Source: Salvator merianae (taxonomy: Eukaryota > Chordata > Lepidosauria > Squamata > Teiidae). Taken from it: 64,000 nucleotides of DNA. Of this stretch, positions 11,707 through 23,190 are shown piece by piece. Under the pieces are notes generated by a model, which worked only from the letters and a program-made list of their open reading frames with translations, was not told the DNA's origin and ran no database searches. The position numbers were made by a program, and so were the translations under genes. Location of the stretch: the NCBI GenBank assembly GCA_003586115.2, contig QVOM02000023.1, positions 1,673,283-1,737,282 of the forward strand, written 5' to 3'. How positions within the stretch are numbered: the stretch's first letter is position 1; every line of letters begins with the position of its first letter.

Positions 11707-12030
11707 TGCCCTATCTCAGGACAAGCTAAAACAATAAAAGCAAGTTAAAAAGAACCCACTAAAAACAAAAACAGTGTCCAACAGTGGGAAGAGGAAGTTG
11801 TTTCCTCAGCTAACAGGTATGCATCTTTGCCACTCTTCTGAAAGTATTCAGTGAAGATATCGGGCACACCTCAGTGGGGAGACTGTTCCATAGTTTAGGG
11901 GCTAACATTGAAAAGGCCCTGCCCCTTTAGCTACTGAAAATGGTGGTACAACCCAAAAGGCCTCAGCTGCCAATCTTAAGGCATGGGCAGGTTGATACGG
12001 GAGAAGGCACCCCTTTAGATGTTTGGGTGA
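11707..12030 (-). mobile_element. L2-like LINE 3' region
   Basis: Antisense copy of a dispersed family seen also at 33.5, 37.6, 58.2, 59.3 and 63.1 kb. Shared blocks include GAACCCACTAAAAACAA, TGTTTCCTCAGCTAA and AAAAGGCCCTGCCCC. The reverse strand of the last block encodes a degraded RAFSVVAP-like motif typical of the L2/CR1 group C-terminus. Clade assignment is tentative. Confidence 0.6.
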
Positions 12031-12649
12031 GTGGTTGTCCGTCTGCCTGCCTTTTCTTCTGCTGCTGCTGTGGTTGTTGCCCCTCCTCCTCTTGGCTAAG
12101 ATTTTCTGTTGGCTGACAGATGGACAAGCATCTCCATGTGGGGCACTCATTTGAACATTCAGTAGCTGCCGAACATCTGCTCTTCCTCTGTTTGCGCTGC
12201 TTTGTGCATCTATGGCCTTGGAAGCAAAACCTGCACCATCTTTTCTAAAGCAAGCTGAGGGTACATCCAAAGACCCACTAAGACCCCGCGGGCCTCCCCA
12301 ATTCCTAGTAGGCGCTTACAGAGCTTCTGTGGTTTTCTCCAGCCTACGTGGGTTTTTGGTCCTCCGGTTCACTGTCAGCTGGCAGATGACGTTGCCCACA
12401 TTCTCCACCGCACCTCAGAAGACCTTGCACCTCTTCCTGGGTCCCTAAGGACCAGAGATTTTATCCTTTGTTTTCTGTGTGCAGCCACAGAAATCTAGCC
12501 GTGATCATCTCCTGGAACTTGGTTGCCATATCTCGGACCCTGAGTAAGTGGGTTTCCATATCGCCTGCCAGTGCACGTGGACCTTCTGAAGCTGGGACTG
12601 CCAGGGGCTGAACGTGCATCTGCTGGCAAAGCAAATCTTCAGCCCCTGT

Positions 12650-13137
12650 CCTTAAATTAGAGTCTCCGTCTTGGATCAGGGGAGTGCAATGTTGGCAGCA
12701 GCACCCCCTTGGCCTGAAAGAGGACTTTCAGGAGTTGTGAAGGGAGAGAATTCACGAATATCTTGGGTCCCAAATATTTGCAGGGACACCTCCTCCCATA
12801 CAGACTTGGCCAGCACCTTCGGTCTCTGGGAGGGGCTCTCCTGGTGGTTCCATCACTTGAGGGTGTCCTTGGTATGGTGCCCAGGAAGAGAGCCTTCTCT
12901 GTGGTGGCCCCCAGGCTGTGGAACAATCCTTCCTGCTGAACCTCGCTAGGCGGCGACAGCAGTTTTCGCCGAATGGTCAAACTGCATTTGTTTAACTTGA
13001 CATTTGACCTTAAAGGGCATTTCATGTACTTTTTTAACCTTCTGTTTTAACATTTTTCATTTTGTTTCCTTTGGCAAAGCACTCTGAGATGGCAGCATAG
13101 GGCAGAGCGAAAATTAAATGCAAATAAATAAATATAA
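12650..13137 (+). mobile_element. L2-like LINE 3' end
   Basis: GAGAGCCTTCTCTGTGGTGG followed by CCCCCAGGCTGTGGAACAAT reads as RAFSVVAPRLWN in the sense frame, the classical L2-type C-terminus. It ends in an AT-rich tail with CACTCTGAGATGGCAG and AATAAATAAATA. Broken by stops and frameshifts. Confidence 0.6.
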
Positions 13138-13886
13138 GCAGGGAATATTATCACAGAAGGCAGGAGCTGAAGCAGCCCCTTGATGTTGTGTTGTTTTTTA
13201 AATAATAAATCCCCTTCCAAGAGCTCCGTTACAGCTTCATTAGAGCGCAGCCTGCCAGGGCGGCCCGGAACGCCACGCGTGCAGCCCTGTGCCTCTGACG
13301 GCTCCCTGGCAGCTGAGGCCGAATTGCCGCTGGAGTCTCCTGGTGCGCTTGTCAGAGGGACCGGAGTTGTCAGCAGCCAGAATCGCAATCTGGAGCTGCA
13401 AATCATTTTGACAGAACTAGGTAGGGAGACGACGGCTGCCGGAGCAGACAGGCAAAAATGGAACGAGAACCCAGGAGAGAGAACGGCAGAGAGAAACGGG
13501 TGGAGGAGAAGGGCCCTACGGAGAGCACCCTTAGTCCCAGACCCGTCGGGACTCACAGTGCTTGGCCAACGCCACCCGGTTGGGTTTGGTAGCCCATTCC
13601 CTGTGCAAGAGGGGAAATGCTCCATGGGGGCTTCTCGGGCTTCTCTCCCCCCGCTGTCCGCCCTTGCCTGGTGTTCGGGGAAGGAAACAGAGCGGCATTG
13701 CAAAACGAGGAAACAGGCTGGGCAGACCAAGGAGCCCTCCAGGGCCACAAGGCCTGGGCATCCCACTTTCCACAAATATCTGCTGGATGGACACGATCCT
13801 TAGCCAGGCTGTCACGGGTGCCCAGTTCAGCAGGACAGAGGATAAGGAGACAGGGGCGTCATCGGTGTTAGAAGCAGCCAAGGGAC

Positions 13887-14225
13887 CAGAGACGTGCGGA
13901 ATTCAGTTTGTGTTCCAAAATGCAATCAAACTCTTCGTGTTACGGATGCTCACCTAGAACTGAGCTTGCAGTAGTTTGCATATCCAGAAATTCGATCAAA
14001 CGGAACCAGTCCCCGCCTCGTGAACGCGAACCATTCAATCAACCAGTTCATGTCTGCTGCGTGTTTCCTATTGAAAAGGGCTTTTTTCAAAGGAAAAACA
14101 AGTTCGAAATCGAAAATGACCACGAACACCCATTTGTTCAATTAAACAGCTCGCCATCAAACCGAACAAACGGGTTCAGTTCAACAGCAAATCAAACACG
14201 CAGTTTTCGCTCATGCACATCTCTG
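13887..14225. mobile_element. Non-autonomous hAT-like element, CAGAGATGTGCA family, copy 1
   Basis: 339 bp bounded by CAGAGACGTGC at the left and GCACATCTCTG at the right, a terminal inverted repeat. The flanks carry 8-mers caagggac (13879-13886) and caagggat (14226-14233), a 7/8 target-site duplication. The interior is rich in GAACAAAC/GTTCG-type words and has no ORF. An 8-bp duplication and a CAG-start terminus fit the hAT superfamily. Confidence 0.65.
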
Positions 14226-14233
14226 CAAGGGAT

Positions 14234-15696
14234 CTTCAAGAATCGATGCTTCCAGTTAGCCATTCCTAATTTAGCTGGGGGACAGAGAACCTGAATCTCT
14301 CTGGATATTGCTGTACAGCCCCTCCTCATTAAAGGTTAGGTTTCTTGAAAACCTCATGAATTTCAAATTTGCATACAGGAAAGATGAAGGCTAGGGAGAG
14401 TCACTTCTGCAAACATTGGAAAAAAATGGAGAAAAGGTGCAACTTGTTTCTAATGCTTCTCAAGGCCACAAAAGTTATTGCCAAATAGATGCAACTGACT
14501 TTCAAGTGTCTTTCTCAAAAATATTAAAGTCAGCAGTGCCACTACTCATTAGGACTGTAAAAAGTGTCAGAACTCTCTGATATTTCTGATACTAAATAAA
14601 AAGCACACGTACTCAGACCGACTCTGGTCAGATCAGTTGGATGACAGATAGCTCAATCAAATCTCCATTGTGGCACTGGTGTGTTGCAGTCATACAACAC
14701 GTGCTCTTATATTGCTCCTTCTATCAAGAAAGTTGCTGCCATCTTATCTCTCCTTCTTTGACAACATTTCCAGGGTGATCAGATAATTTCTGTGTAGCTT
14801 TTCTTCTCTAAGAGAAAAAACTTTACACAACTTACAATGTTGCCTAACTTAAGACACACATTTCTTGGCTGCAATCACTTAAACATTATAGGTCTCCCCA
14901 ACATACATACATCCATTCATTATGATAGGATTTCTGTACCACTTTTCACTGTAATCTCAGGATGGTGTACAGAATAAAACAGCAGAACAGTAAAAACTAA
15001 AGGAAACAGATAAACTAATCATGCACATACTGAAGTGACTATAAAAAGAGATTAAATGAAATAACAATGAACAAATACAGAATTCTCTAAGCCCCAAGTA
15101 ACCAGGTGAACAATAAATTTGGGCCCTGTTTTCAACTGCGTCTAATGAGTTAATACGAGTTAATAAAAAACCTATGGGCTTGTTAACTTTTATGTTGTTT
15201 ATAAATGAATTACATTTTTTTAAAAAAAATCTCTTGCTCTGTTCATTGAAACAGACACCTTGAAGTCGATAAACTATATGCCCCATTTCTATTGGCCCAG
15301 AGGAGACCCCAAAGCCCAGGGCTCTACTGTCACAGCTGCACAAGGAAGCCCGTGAGCAGGGCATAAAGGCACCCCTTGCCCTGCTCACAAGTCTTCCAGC
15401 AGCTGCCAAGGATGGCCAGGAACTGGAACCCAGTGAGACCTGGAGACCAAGTCCACTTTCTTCTCTTGGAGCTTCACAGCTGGGAGGAGCTCTGCTTTGT
15501 GTTGCCCTTTGATTTAGCAACATCAGTTTCTAATTGTGTAATAATTCACACTAATAGGCCTGTCAAAGGCAGCGAAGAGGGGAGAACCCACAGGGATGAC
15601 ATTTCAAAATTCATCTTCATTAGCCAAGGGACACAGTGGTTGCCTGGACCTCTCATTCATCAAGCCACTTCCCATGCAGGACACAGTGGGGCTGCA
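14234..15696. other. Unassigned AT-rich intergenic sequence
   Basis: About 1.4 kb without recognisable gene or clear repeat. Several short open frames carry no domain. The 188-codon reverse frame at 14957-15523 is Ser/Leu-rich and not recognised. Confidence 0.5.
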
Positions 15697-16302
15697 GAAT
15701 CATAGAATCCTAGAGTTGGGAGGGACCTCCAGGGTCGTCGAGTCCAACCCCCTGCTCAATGCAGGATTCACTAAAGCATATCCCAGACAAATATCTGTCC
15801 AGCCTCTCCTTGAAGATCTCCAGCGAAGGAGAGCCCACCACCTCCTGTGGTAACCTGTTCAGTGACTGATTGCCCTTACGGTCAGAAAGTTTTTCCTAAT
15901 ATCTAGCCTGTATCTACTCCCTTGAAGTTTCATCCCGTTGTTTCTAGTCCTTCCTTCTTGTGCAAGTGAGAATAGGGCCAATCCTTCTGCACTGTGACAG
16001 CCCTTCAGATACTTGAAAACAGCTATCATATTTCCTCTCAGTCTTCTCTTCTGCAGGCTAAACATTCCTGGGTCCTTCAACCGTTCCTCGTAGGACATGA
16101 TTTGCAGACCACTCACCATTTTGGCAGCCCTCCTCTGGACTTGCTCCAGTTTGTCAATGTCTTTTTTAAACTGGGGTGCCCAGAACTGGACACAATACTC
16201 CAGATGAGGCCTGACCAAGGAAGAGTAAAGAGGGATAATTACTTCTCGTGATCTAGACTCTGTGCTCCTCTTGATATATCCCAGGTTTGTGTTACATGCA
16301 GG
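15697..16302 (-). mobile_element. CR1 LINE, 3' 600 bp with end of ORF2
   Basis: Antisense CR1. The reverse strand encodes MVRPHLEYCVQFWAP and then KLEQVQRRAAKMVSG, the well-known CR1 ORF2 C-terminal segment, and runs on to the 3' terminus CATAGAATCCTAGAGTTGG near 15700. 5'-truncated, as is usual for CR1. The C-terminal frame (16218-15859) is open over 119 codons, so this copy is relatively young. Confidence 0.93.
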
Positions 16303-16727
16303 TCTGGCGTAGACTCTCTCCTTCTTTGGTTCTGTGGCATTTACTTAAGTCATTTAAGTTTTCTTTTGTTAAAGGCTTTGGGTCTGCATAAACCACAGCG
16401 GCAGTAATAATTTAATGCCAGAAGCATTAACCTGGGTGTGGGTCTGACAACATTCCAGAGACTTGCTATGAAACCCCTTCTTAGGTTTTCGTGGCATTTT
16501 TAATCTTCAGGCTAGGAGTTTATCCACCCATTGGAAAAGGGGTGACCAAAAAATAGCGAGAGGCTCCTCCCATCACATGCAATGTGAGAGGGAGCAGGAC
16601 CTGCAGGTTGAGGGCCCCTGACTTCATGGATATTCCTTCCCGGGATTTGGGGCCTTGGAAACAAGACAGGGAGATGTAAGTAGGGATTGCGCTGAAATGG
16701 GAAAAGGAAGGAGATACAGAAGGATGA
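16303..16727. other. Unassigned intergenic sequence
   Basis: About 420 bp with no gene or repeat that I recognise, between a CR1 copy and a fold-back element. Confidence 0.5.
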
Positions 16728-16735
16728 GTTATCGG

Positions 16736-16946
16736 CAGTGGCGGCCACCGGCTTTAAGCCCAGGTGTTTGCACCCACCACAAAGTGCACCATGGCTGTTT
16801 GCAGGGCCTCTGGGCCTCTGTACTGCTGCAACAGGTCACCTAGCGACCTGCTGTGGTAGTACAGAGGCACGGAGGCCCCGCAGACAGCCATGGTGTGCTT
16901 TGTGTGGGGCATGAACACCCGGGCTTAAAGCCGGCGGCCGCCGCTG
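16736..16946. mobile_element. Palindromic fold-back MITE, copy 1 (hAT-like)
   Basis: 211 bp whose two halves are inverted copies: CAGTGGCGGCCACC at the left, GGCGGCCGCCGCTG at the right. Inner pairs include TTTGCAGGGCCTCTGGGCC with its inverse, and CAACAGGTC with GACCTGCTG near the middle. Flanking 8-mers gttatcgg and gtcattgg match at 6/8, both differences being transitions. No coding capacity. Confidence 0.8.
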
Positions 16947-17035
16947 GTCATTGGTGTCACGTATCCTGCTATAAGTCAGGTGCAACTATGCCTGCACATG
17001 GAAAGCATCCTCAGACTCCACAGGCAGGCATCACA

Positions 17036-17268
17036 GCCCCTTCAGTTGCCACAGCCTGAGTTCTAATCCAGCTTCAGCCCACTTTGATCAGAGTGAGAGG
17101 ACCCATCAGCAAAGGGAGAAGCTGTTTTCTTTGCGTGTTTCCTGACTCAGAAAACCCACCTTTGGGTCAGATAATGTGGGAAGAAAATGATTAGTCACTT
17201 TGCTGATGGGTTCTTTCAATCCAAATGTGTACTGAAGCTGGATTAAAACTTAGGTGCAGATGGCCCTG
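17036..17268. mobile_element. Short inverted-repeat element (unclassified MITE)
   Basis: GTTCTAATCCAGCTTCAG near the left end is repeated in inverse as CTGAAGCTGGATTAAAAC near the right, about 200 bp apart. Outer sequences match more weakly. I see no clear target duplication, so boundaries are approximate. Similar words (GTGCAGA-GGCCCT) occur at 54.5 kb. Confidence 0.45.
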
Positions 17269-17289
17269 TAGTGGCTTTCAGAGTTGCTC

Positions 17290-18292
17290 CTTCTGCACTG
17301 GCCAGGCACGAAACCAGGCTGCAACAACTTGGCCTCTTCAGCCTTGAAAGACAGCGTTTAAGGGTGGGACCTGGTTGAAGTATATAAAATCATGCACAGT
17401 GTGGAAAAGGTAGAGAAAAATTCTTTTCTCTATTGCACAACACTAGGACCAGGGGGCACTCTATGAAGCTGATGGGCAGGAGAGTTAGGACCGACAAGGG
17501 GAAGTATTTTTTCACCCAGAGGTTCATCAGTCTATGGAATTTACTACCAGAAGAGGCGGTGACAGCAAATAGCCTAGATAGCTTTATAAAAGGGTTAGAC
17601 AAATTCAGGGGTGGACAGGTATATCAACAGCTACTAGAATGGATGCCTATGTACCATCTCCAGGTTGGAGAGACAGGTAGGATGCCTCTGAAGGCCATTT
17701 GCAGGGAGCTGAGAGCAAGTGAAGGTTTTCCCTTCGTCTTCTGCTTGAGATGCCCAAAGCAATTGGTGGGCCACTGTGAGAGACGGGATGTTGGACTAGA
17801 TGGACTGTGGCCTGACCTAGCAGGGCTGCTCATACGTTCTTATTGAGAATGGATGCCCAGGTACCACCTCCAAGATGGAGAGACAGGCAGGAGGCCTCTA
17901 AAGGCCATTTGCAGTGAGTTGAGAGGAGGTGAAGGTTTTGCCCTCGTCTTCTGCGTGAGATGCCCAGAAGCAATTGGTGGGCCACAGTGTGAGATGGAAT
18001 GCTGAGCTAGATGGGCCATGGCCTGATCCAGCAAGACTTCTCTCAATTCATAGAGGACAGGTGTATCAATAGCTATTAGAATTGATGCCCAGGTACCACC
18101 TTCAGGTGGGAGAGACAGGCAGAATGCCTCTCAAGGCTGTTTTCAGGGAGTCGAGAGCAGGTGAAGGTTTTTCCTTTGTCTTCTCCTTGAGATGCCCAGA
18201 AGCAATTGGTGGGCCACATGTGAGACGGGGTGCTGAGCTGGATGAGCCATGGCCCAATCCAGCAAGGCTCCTCTTAGGTTCTTATGGCCCTT
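17290..18292 (+). mobile_element. CR1/L3-type LINE 3' region with three tandem tail units
   Basis: Starts with the degraded 3' coding end typical of the CR1/L3 group (GGGTGGGACCTGGTTGAAG, TTTTTCACCCAGAGGTTCA, TGGAATTTACTACCAGAAG), then continues into three copies of the tail unit with cores at about 17679, 17889 and 18121. It ends with CTCCTCTTAGGTTCTTATGG. This copy links the coding end to the repeated tail. Confidence 0.8.
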
Positions 18293-19357
18293 AGCCACCT
18301 TTTCCAGGCCTCAAGGGCAGTAGTGTCACCTCCCCTGAAACCCTCCAACAGGGGGAAAGTGAGGACTGGCCATCCTGGGGGCCTGGGAAACGTGTCTTTG
18401 CCACGTAATGGAGCCGTGGCCAGAGAACAGAGGGCGCTAGGGCTTTGTGGTCACAATGCCTGTTCTCATATAGCAACAAACTCTGTTCTGAGCAACAACA
18501 GAGGTACTGAGTGGATTCTGGACAAGGTAGTCTACCAGTCCTCTGAGCACGTACAGAATGGATTGCCCCCACAGATGAGCAACGGTTGTCCACTCTAGCA
18601 TATTAATGCTCCCTTCACACCTCCTCGTCCCAAAATCAAGCCCCCCTGCAGCCTGAGAGTTTGGCTTCTCAGTCTGCAAACGACGCCTTAATGGTCCCTT
18701 TCTGCTCAGCGCAGGACCGTGACCAAGTTTTTCTGTGGCATTTGAGAGGTCTTTGGTGAATTTAGTACTAGTTAATAAGCGTTTTCAGGCTAATTAAAGA
18801 CCGAGTTAATAAAGCCATCCGCAAAGTGCCTCTAATTTCCTAAGGTGCCCAGATCTGAAACAAAATGGAGTGTGGAGCAAAATGGTTCATAATCTCAAGG
18901 CTCGCCATTTGGGCATGAATTATGTTCTGGAAATTTTAAGAAAAGGAGAGAAAAGAAAAAAAGGAAAACCACCCAGACGAAAAAAAGGAAACAAAGCCAG
19001 GTTAGAGTGAAAAGGCAGATTTAATACATTCCAGATGTTTTTGAGAAGACACATTCACTTCTGTGCTTCTGCTTCAAACGGTGACATCTTATTCCATGCT
19101 TAAGTGCTAAGTTAGGAATCCTACAAGAAGCCTTTTAACATTGAGAAAAGGGCCAGTTTTGCTAACGCTGGAGCAAATGTTTGCACATACTCCAACTTCT
19201 TACCTAAATATATGCTCAGTTTGGACAGACAGAAGTGAAACATGTGAGAAACCCAAACCCACTTCCCCAGTTGTGAATTTTTCTTTTAAGGTGCTTTAGA
19301 CTCACTCAGTCAGCATCTATAGATTGCTTAAATTTTGGCAAGAGGATGGCTTTTCCT
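18293..19357. other. Unassigned intergenic sequence; possible conserved block at 18700-18900
   Basis: No gene seen. From about 18740 to 18860 TAAT cores cluster (AGTTAATAAGCG, GGCTAATTAAAGACC, GAGTTAATAAAGCC), a composition seen in homeodomain-bound enhancers; conservation untested. Confidence 0.35.
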
Positions 19358-19555
19358 TTTGCTGTTGCTGTTGTAGAATACCACTGAGTCACACCTGACT
19401 CCTGGTTGACTGCGCAGCAACCCCGATGCAGTTTTCTTGGCAGAGATACAGAAGTGGTTTGCTATTGCCTACTTCTGTGGAGAGGCTGGGGATCAAACCG
19501 GCGACCCTCTGCTTTCCAGGCAGTTTGCTTTACACTGAGCTACAGCCACTCCCAG
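19358..19555 (-). mobile_element. Sauria-type tRNA SINE
   Basis: Antisense. The reverse strand begins with a tRNA-like head carrying TAGCTCAGTG (A box) and GGTTTGATCC (B box), then a body with GCAATAGCAAACCACTTCTG and a BovB-like tail with GTCAGGTGTGACTCAGTGG. This is the layout of Sauria SINEs, mobilised by BovB in squamates. Confidence 0.8.
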
Positions 19556-19561
19556 ACTCCA

Positions 19562-19700
19562 TGAGCCCCTCTATGCAGTTTTCTTGGCAGAGATGCAGAA
19601 GTAGTTTGCCATTGCCTGCTTCCTGGGAGAGGCTGGGGATTGAACTGGTGACCTGTGCTTTCCAAGCAGATTGCTTTACCACTGAGCTACATCTTGGCAG
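19562..19700 (-). mobile_element. Sauria-type tRNA SINE, second copy
   Basis: Head and body of the same SINE directly next to the preceding copy and in the same orientation: GCAGTTTTCTTGGCAGAGAT, GTTTGCCATTGCCTGC, then CCACTGAGCTACAT. A tandem duplication or independent insertion. Confidence 0.78.
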
Positions 19701-20296
19701 ATCCTAAAACTGGGGGGGGGGCAGCCCTCCGTTGGTTCCAGAACTGCTGCTAGAGCATTCCTTACCAACTGTTGTCATTCAGAAACATCTGGAGAGCTGC
19801 AAGTAGACCATCCCTAAAAATAATGCTGCATGTCTCTGTTCAAAGCTATAATGTCATTGCGTGCCATGCATTGCACAAAGCCGAAATCAAGTTTCAAAAT
19901 GCAAACGACTCAACATTCTGGGAATATTTATCAGCACGCTTGGAGAATATTCAGCAGCAGGCATTAAACAGAAAGACAGAGAGCACCCTTTATCGAATCT
20001 CTCTCCGCACAGCCAAGGCAGGATAAACCATGAAGGAGAAATTAAATGCATATTCTAGTGACTGTGTTCTCAGCATACACAGAACTGGACCTTTTAAAAA
20101 GTGAAATCAGATCAGACAACACAAATGCTGCAGCAGGGGAACTAGAATTCCCCCACCTTAGGCAAAGGACCCAAAACATTACTGGAGGCCTAATCATTCC
20201 CACCGTAAAGCTTTTCAGCTACTTTTCTGGCTCCAGCAGCCTAGCTGAAGCTGCTCACCCATATGCAAGCCTATCTTCACATTCACGATGACCGGG

Positions 20297-20530
20297 ACTA
20301 GGGGTCCACAGAAACAAAAATTGCATGTTTGGTTCACTGTCAGACTGAACATCCATTTGTTCCATTCACCGGCAAACTATTTAATCAAACAAGCAGCTGT
20401 TCATGTCAACTCTGAACTTATTCAAAAAGAAAAAAATACCATCTTTTCCATTGAAAAGGGCAAAAACACAACGAACACGAACTGTTTGATAGAATTGTTT
20501 ATGTTCGCAAGCGAGGGACTGCTTAGCCGT
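20297..20530. mobile_element. Diverged CAGAGATGTGCA-family fragment
   Basis: Shares internal words with the element at 13.9 kb (CATTGAAAAGGGC, AACATCCATTTGTTCC, ACGAACACGAAC), but clear termini are missing. Likely an old or truncated copy; boundaries approximate. Confidence 0.4.
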
Positions 20531-20698
20531 TGTAGGGAAAATTCCCATGAAAACCCCAGGTGGTTCATAAACTTCATTTGTGTGGACAACACAGAGAAAG
20601 AAAGGGGTATAAGAAGAGCTAGGAATGTCTGTGCTTACAAACCCCCACCCATTCATCGTATTGGAAAGGCAAGACATCAGTTGTAACAATACAAGCTA

Positions 20699-21453
20699 TA
20701 GATGTGCTTTGATTTGTAAAACAACTGCTCCCAAATACAGCTGTGCCAAGATGGCTCAACTGGTTCTGAGTTCGCAGTGAATTGGGGTGTTCGTGTGGTT
20801 TGCATGCGAACTGAAGCACCACAACGGATCAAGTGAATCATAGGCCGTTTTCGCACTTACAACAGTATAACATTCTAATTAGCAGGGTTTGGGCCAGCCA
20901 GGATCAGGTACGGTGAGGAGTGTTCACACTTGTCAGCAATGGAACAGTTTGCAAGCTGACCAGCAGGGGGAGCAGTGCTGGGAATGCACTAGGTAGGTAG
21001 TTGGGTCTGAACCTAGAGGAGCTGGGTCCGGAGCTGGGTTGAAACAGCTGCCAGGGTCCGGACCCCAAAGTCCAAACCTGGGTCTGAACTGCAGTCCCCG
21101 CCCCACTGCCATTCCACACCAGGAAGTGGTGCGAATGCACCTTTCCTGATCTGCACCTGATCACGCAAGTGAGCTTCCAGACTACAATTTTCCTGGCCAA
21201 TGCTATTTGGCTTCAGGTGAGCATCAGGTGGGCTTTGGTAGGTTTCAGGTCAGCTGGGGTTGTTTCTAGGTGTGAACGCTCCGTACTAGCGAGTGCCCCG
21301 GAACGTTCCATTTTCTAAGTGCGAACAGGCCCATACCGAACTAAGGTGATTCACAGGTGGTTCACTGTGGCTCACTTGTTTGAAGAAAACAGTTCAAACC
21401 AAACCAAACCCTTTGATTCGAACCAAACTGCTAAATTTCAGTTTGTGCCCCTG
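20699..21453. mobile_element. CAGAGATGTGCA-family hAT-like element split by a nested insertion
   Basis: Left part 20699-20842 begins TAGATGTGCTTTGATTTG; right part 21332-21453 ends CAGTTTGTGCCCCTG. Both carry the GTTCGAACC/ACCAAACC words of this family. Together they make about 266 bp once the inserted element is removed. Flanks share AAGCTA / AAGCTTA, a weak target duplication. Confidence 0.5.
20843..21331. mobile_element. 489-bp terminal-inverted-repeat element nested in an older one
   Basis: Ends GGCCGTTTTCGCACTTA and TAAGTGCGAACAGGCC are inverted repeats. The 4-mer CATA lies on both sides (20839-20842 and 21332-21335) as the apparent target duplication. No transposase ORF. The superfamily is not assigned because 4-bp or shorter (TA, ATA) duplications both fit. 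Confidence 0.6.
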
Positions 21454-21459
21454 AAGCTT

Positions 21460-23070
21460 AAGATCTTTAGAAATGTTCAAGTTACCCATGAATCTAGAGT
21501 ATTGCTTTGGAATGGTTTGTAGCCTCTACCTTAGAGAGGAGTTATTCCCCTCCCTAAGGATGTCCCCAACTTCTCCAGCGAGGTAGGTGACAATGGAAGA
21601 TCAACAGAAGTAACTCCATGCAGGTCAACCTTGCAATGCATCCTGGGAACTGTAGTTTTTTCTGCTACAAGGGCTCAAGCCAAGAATCTATTCTAGTCAA
21701 AACTTCTCAGTAAGGCATGGGAATATCTAAAGAGCAGATGTTTCTGGATCTTCCTCCCATTCTACTGACAAGTGTGTAGCAACTAAGGGGAACCCTGGAG
21801 AATCCCGGGTTCCTCGTCACTGATGAACTTCTAAATTCTGTGTTCATCCATCAGCAACTCGAAAAGGACATAAAATAATTTCAGAAAACGGTGACCTGTT
21901 CTCTCCTAAAATCAATTATCCAATGAATTTGAGTGGTTCCTTTTTCAAATGGCAAAATGCAAAAGCGGCCGGGGTTCCTGCATGATTTTCAAAAATTTGG
22001 AAGAAATGAGAAAGTCCGCTGGGGGGTGGGAGGGGTTTGTCCCCCTGCTGCACAAGGCTGAGAAGTGAAACTGAATGTGCTGAAATTCTCTCTGTGGTGT
22101 CATTCTAAAGGCACAGAAACACCTGTTAGCGGAGACCGCAAACCCAGTTGTGTGTGGGTGTTTTTAATTTCATTCCTGCGCCTTCTTTTTTTCTGTGACA
22201 TAATAAAAGGGGGGTCCCTTTTCTCCATCTCCTGCTCAGAGGTACCAATTAGCTACCTGATCTAATTACAGTAATTGCCAATACATATTACAAATCGTAC
22301 TTTGCACAGACGCCTGCTAATTTCTTGGCATGCTCAGCAGCTCTCTTTGCAGAATTCCTGATCCGGAGGAGGGGTTGATCACGTGTGCCAACACTTCTCC
22401 TTCTCTGCTCCTCTGCCCTTCACAGCCGCCCATAAGGCTGAAAATCTAACCGGTAGAGCTGGGGTCTACGCTGCCTGCTCTGATTTGACAAAGCATAATG
22501 CTATTACATGTCCCCAAACAAACCTGACTGTGCAAATGAGGGAAGGAACAACTCCTTATCATTCTGATTTAACAGCAAAAAGACATTATTGTATTAGTAG
22601 CGGTACTATTAATGCCGTCGCTGAGTGAACAAGTATCACTTAATGCATCCTGCCTCATTAGGGTGGGAACATGACAAGTTCATTCTCCTTAAAACAAACA
22701 GCATCCCAAATACACACACTGATTTGAGCCTCATTTATGAACAGATCCGAGTAATTTTAATCCAGCAGCATAGGACCAGAATTTTATTTTCAATGAAAAG
22801 CACTGAACTGATAAGCTCTCCAAACTGGAAAGCAAAATGCCAGGGAGGAAAATGAGGAGGAGGAATCTTTAACTGGCTGGTGGGAATAAAATGACTGCCA
22901 TTGTCTCAGTCTGCCATTAGTGAAACTGGAGATGTTGCAGTGATTTATAATGTATACATATAGATATCTGTATTGTTATAGATTGCTCACTCTTGGCATT
23001 TATTGAATGCTGGCAGCTACCAAAGCACTGACATTCTATTGATCTGTGGTATCACCACCAACGTAAATGC
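21460..23070. other. Unassigned intergenic sequence
   Basis: About 1.6 kb with no gene recognised. At 21632-21657 it contains a near match, on the reverse strand, to the ZNF143/SBS promoter motif (ACTACAGTTCCCAGGATGCA). Short TAAT-rich stretches lie near 22.2-22.3 kb. Confidence 0.45.
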
Positions 23071-23074
23071 CTCA

Positions 23075-23190
23075 AGTTAACAACAGGGCCTTTTTGGTGG
23101 TGGCATCAGTGACAGAGCAGCTGACTCAGGAAAGAATAGCTCTGTGATCTGTTCCAAGCCAGATGGGACCTGCCTGATATGAGCGGTCCA
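23075..23190 (+). mobile_element. L2-like LINE fragment
   Basis: AGGGCCTTTTTGGTGGTGGC reads as RAFLVVASVTEQL, the degraded L2-type C-terminus. Only about 115 bp are recognisable. Confidence 0.45.

Noticed and set aside
13047..13775. 242-codon reverse and 207-codon forward open frames
   Set aside because: They overlap each other in GC-rich sequence and run into an L2-like 3' end; no conserved motif or splice support.
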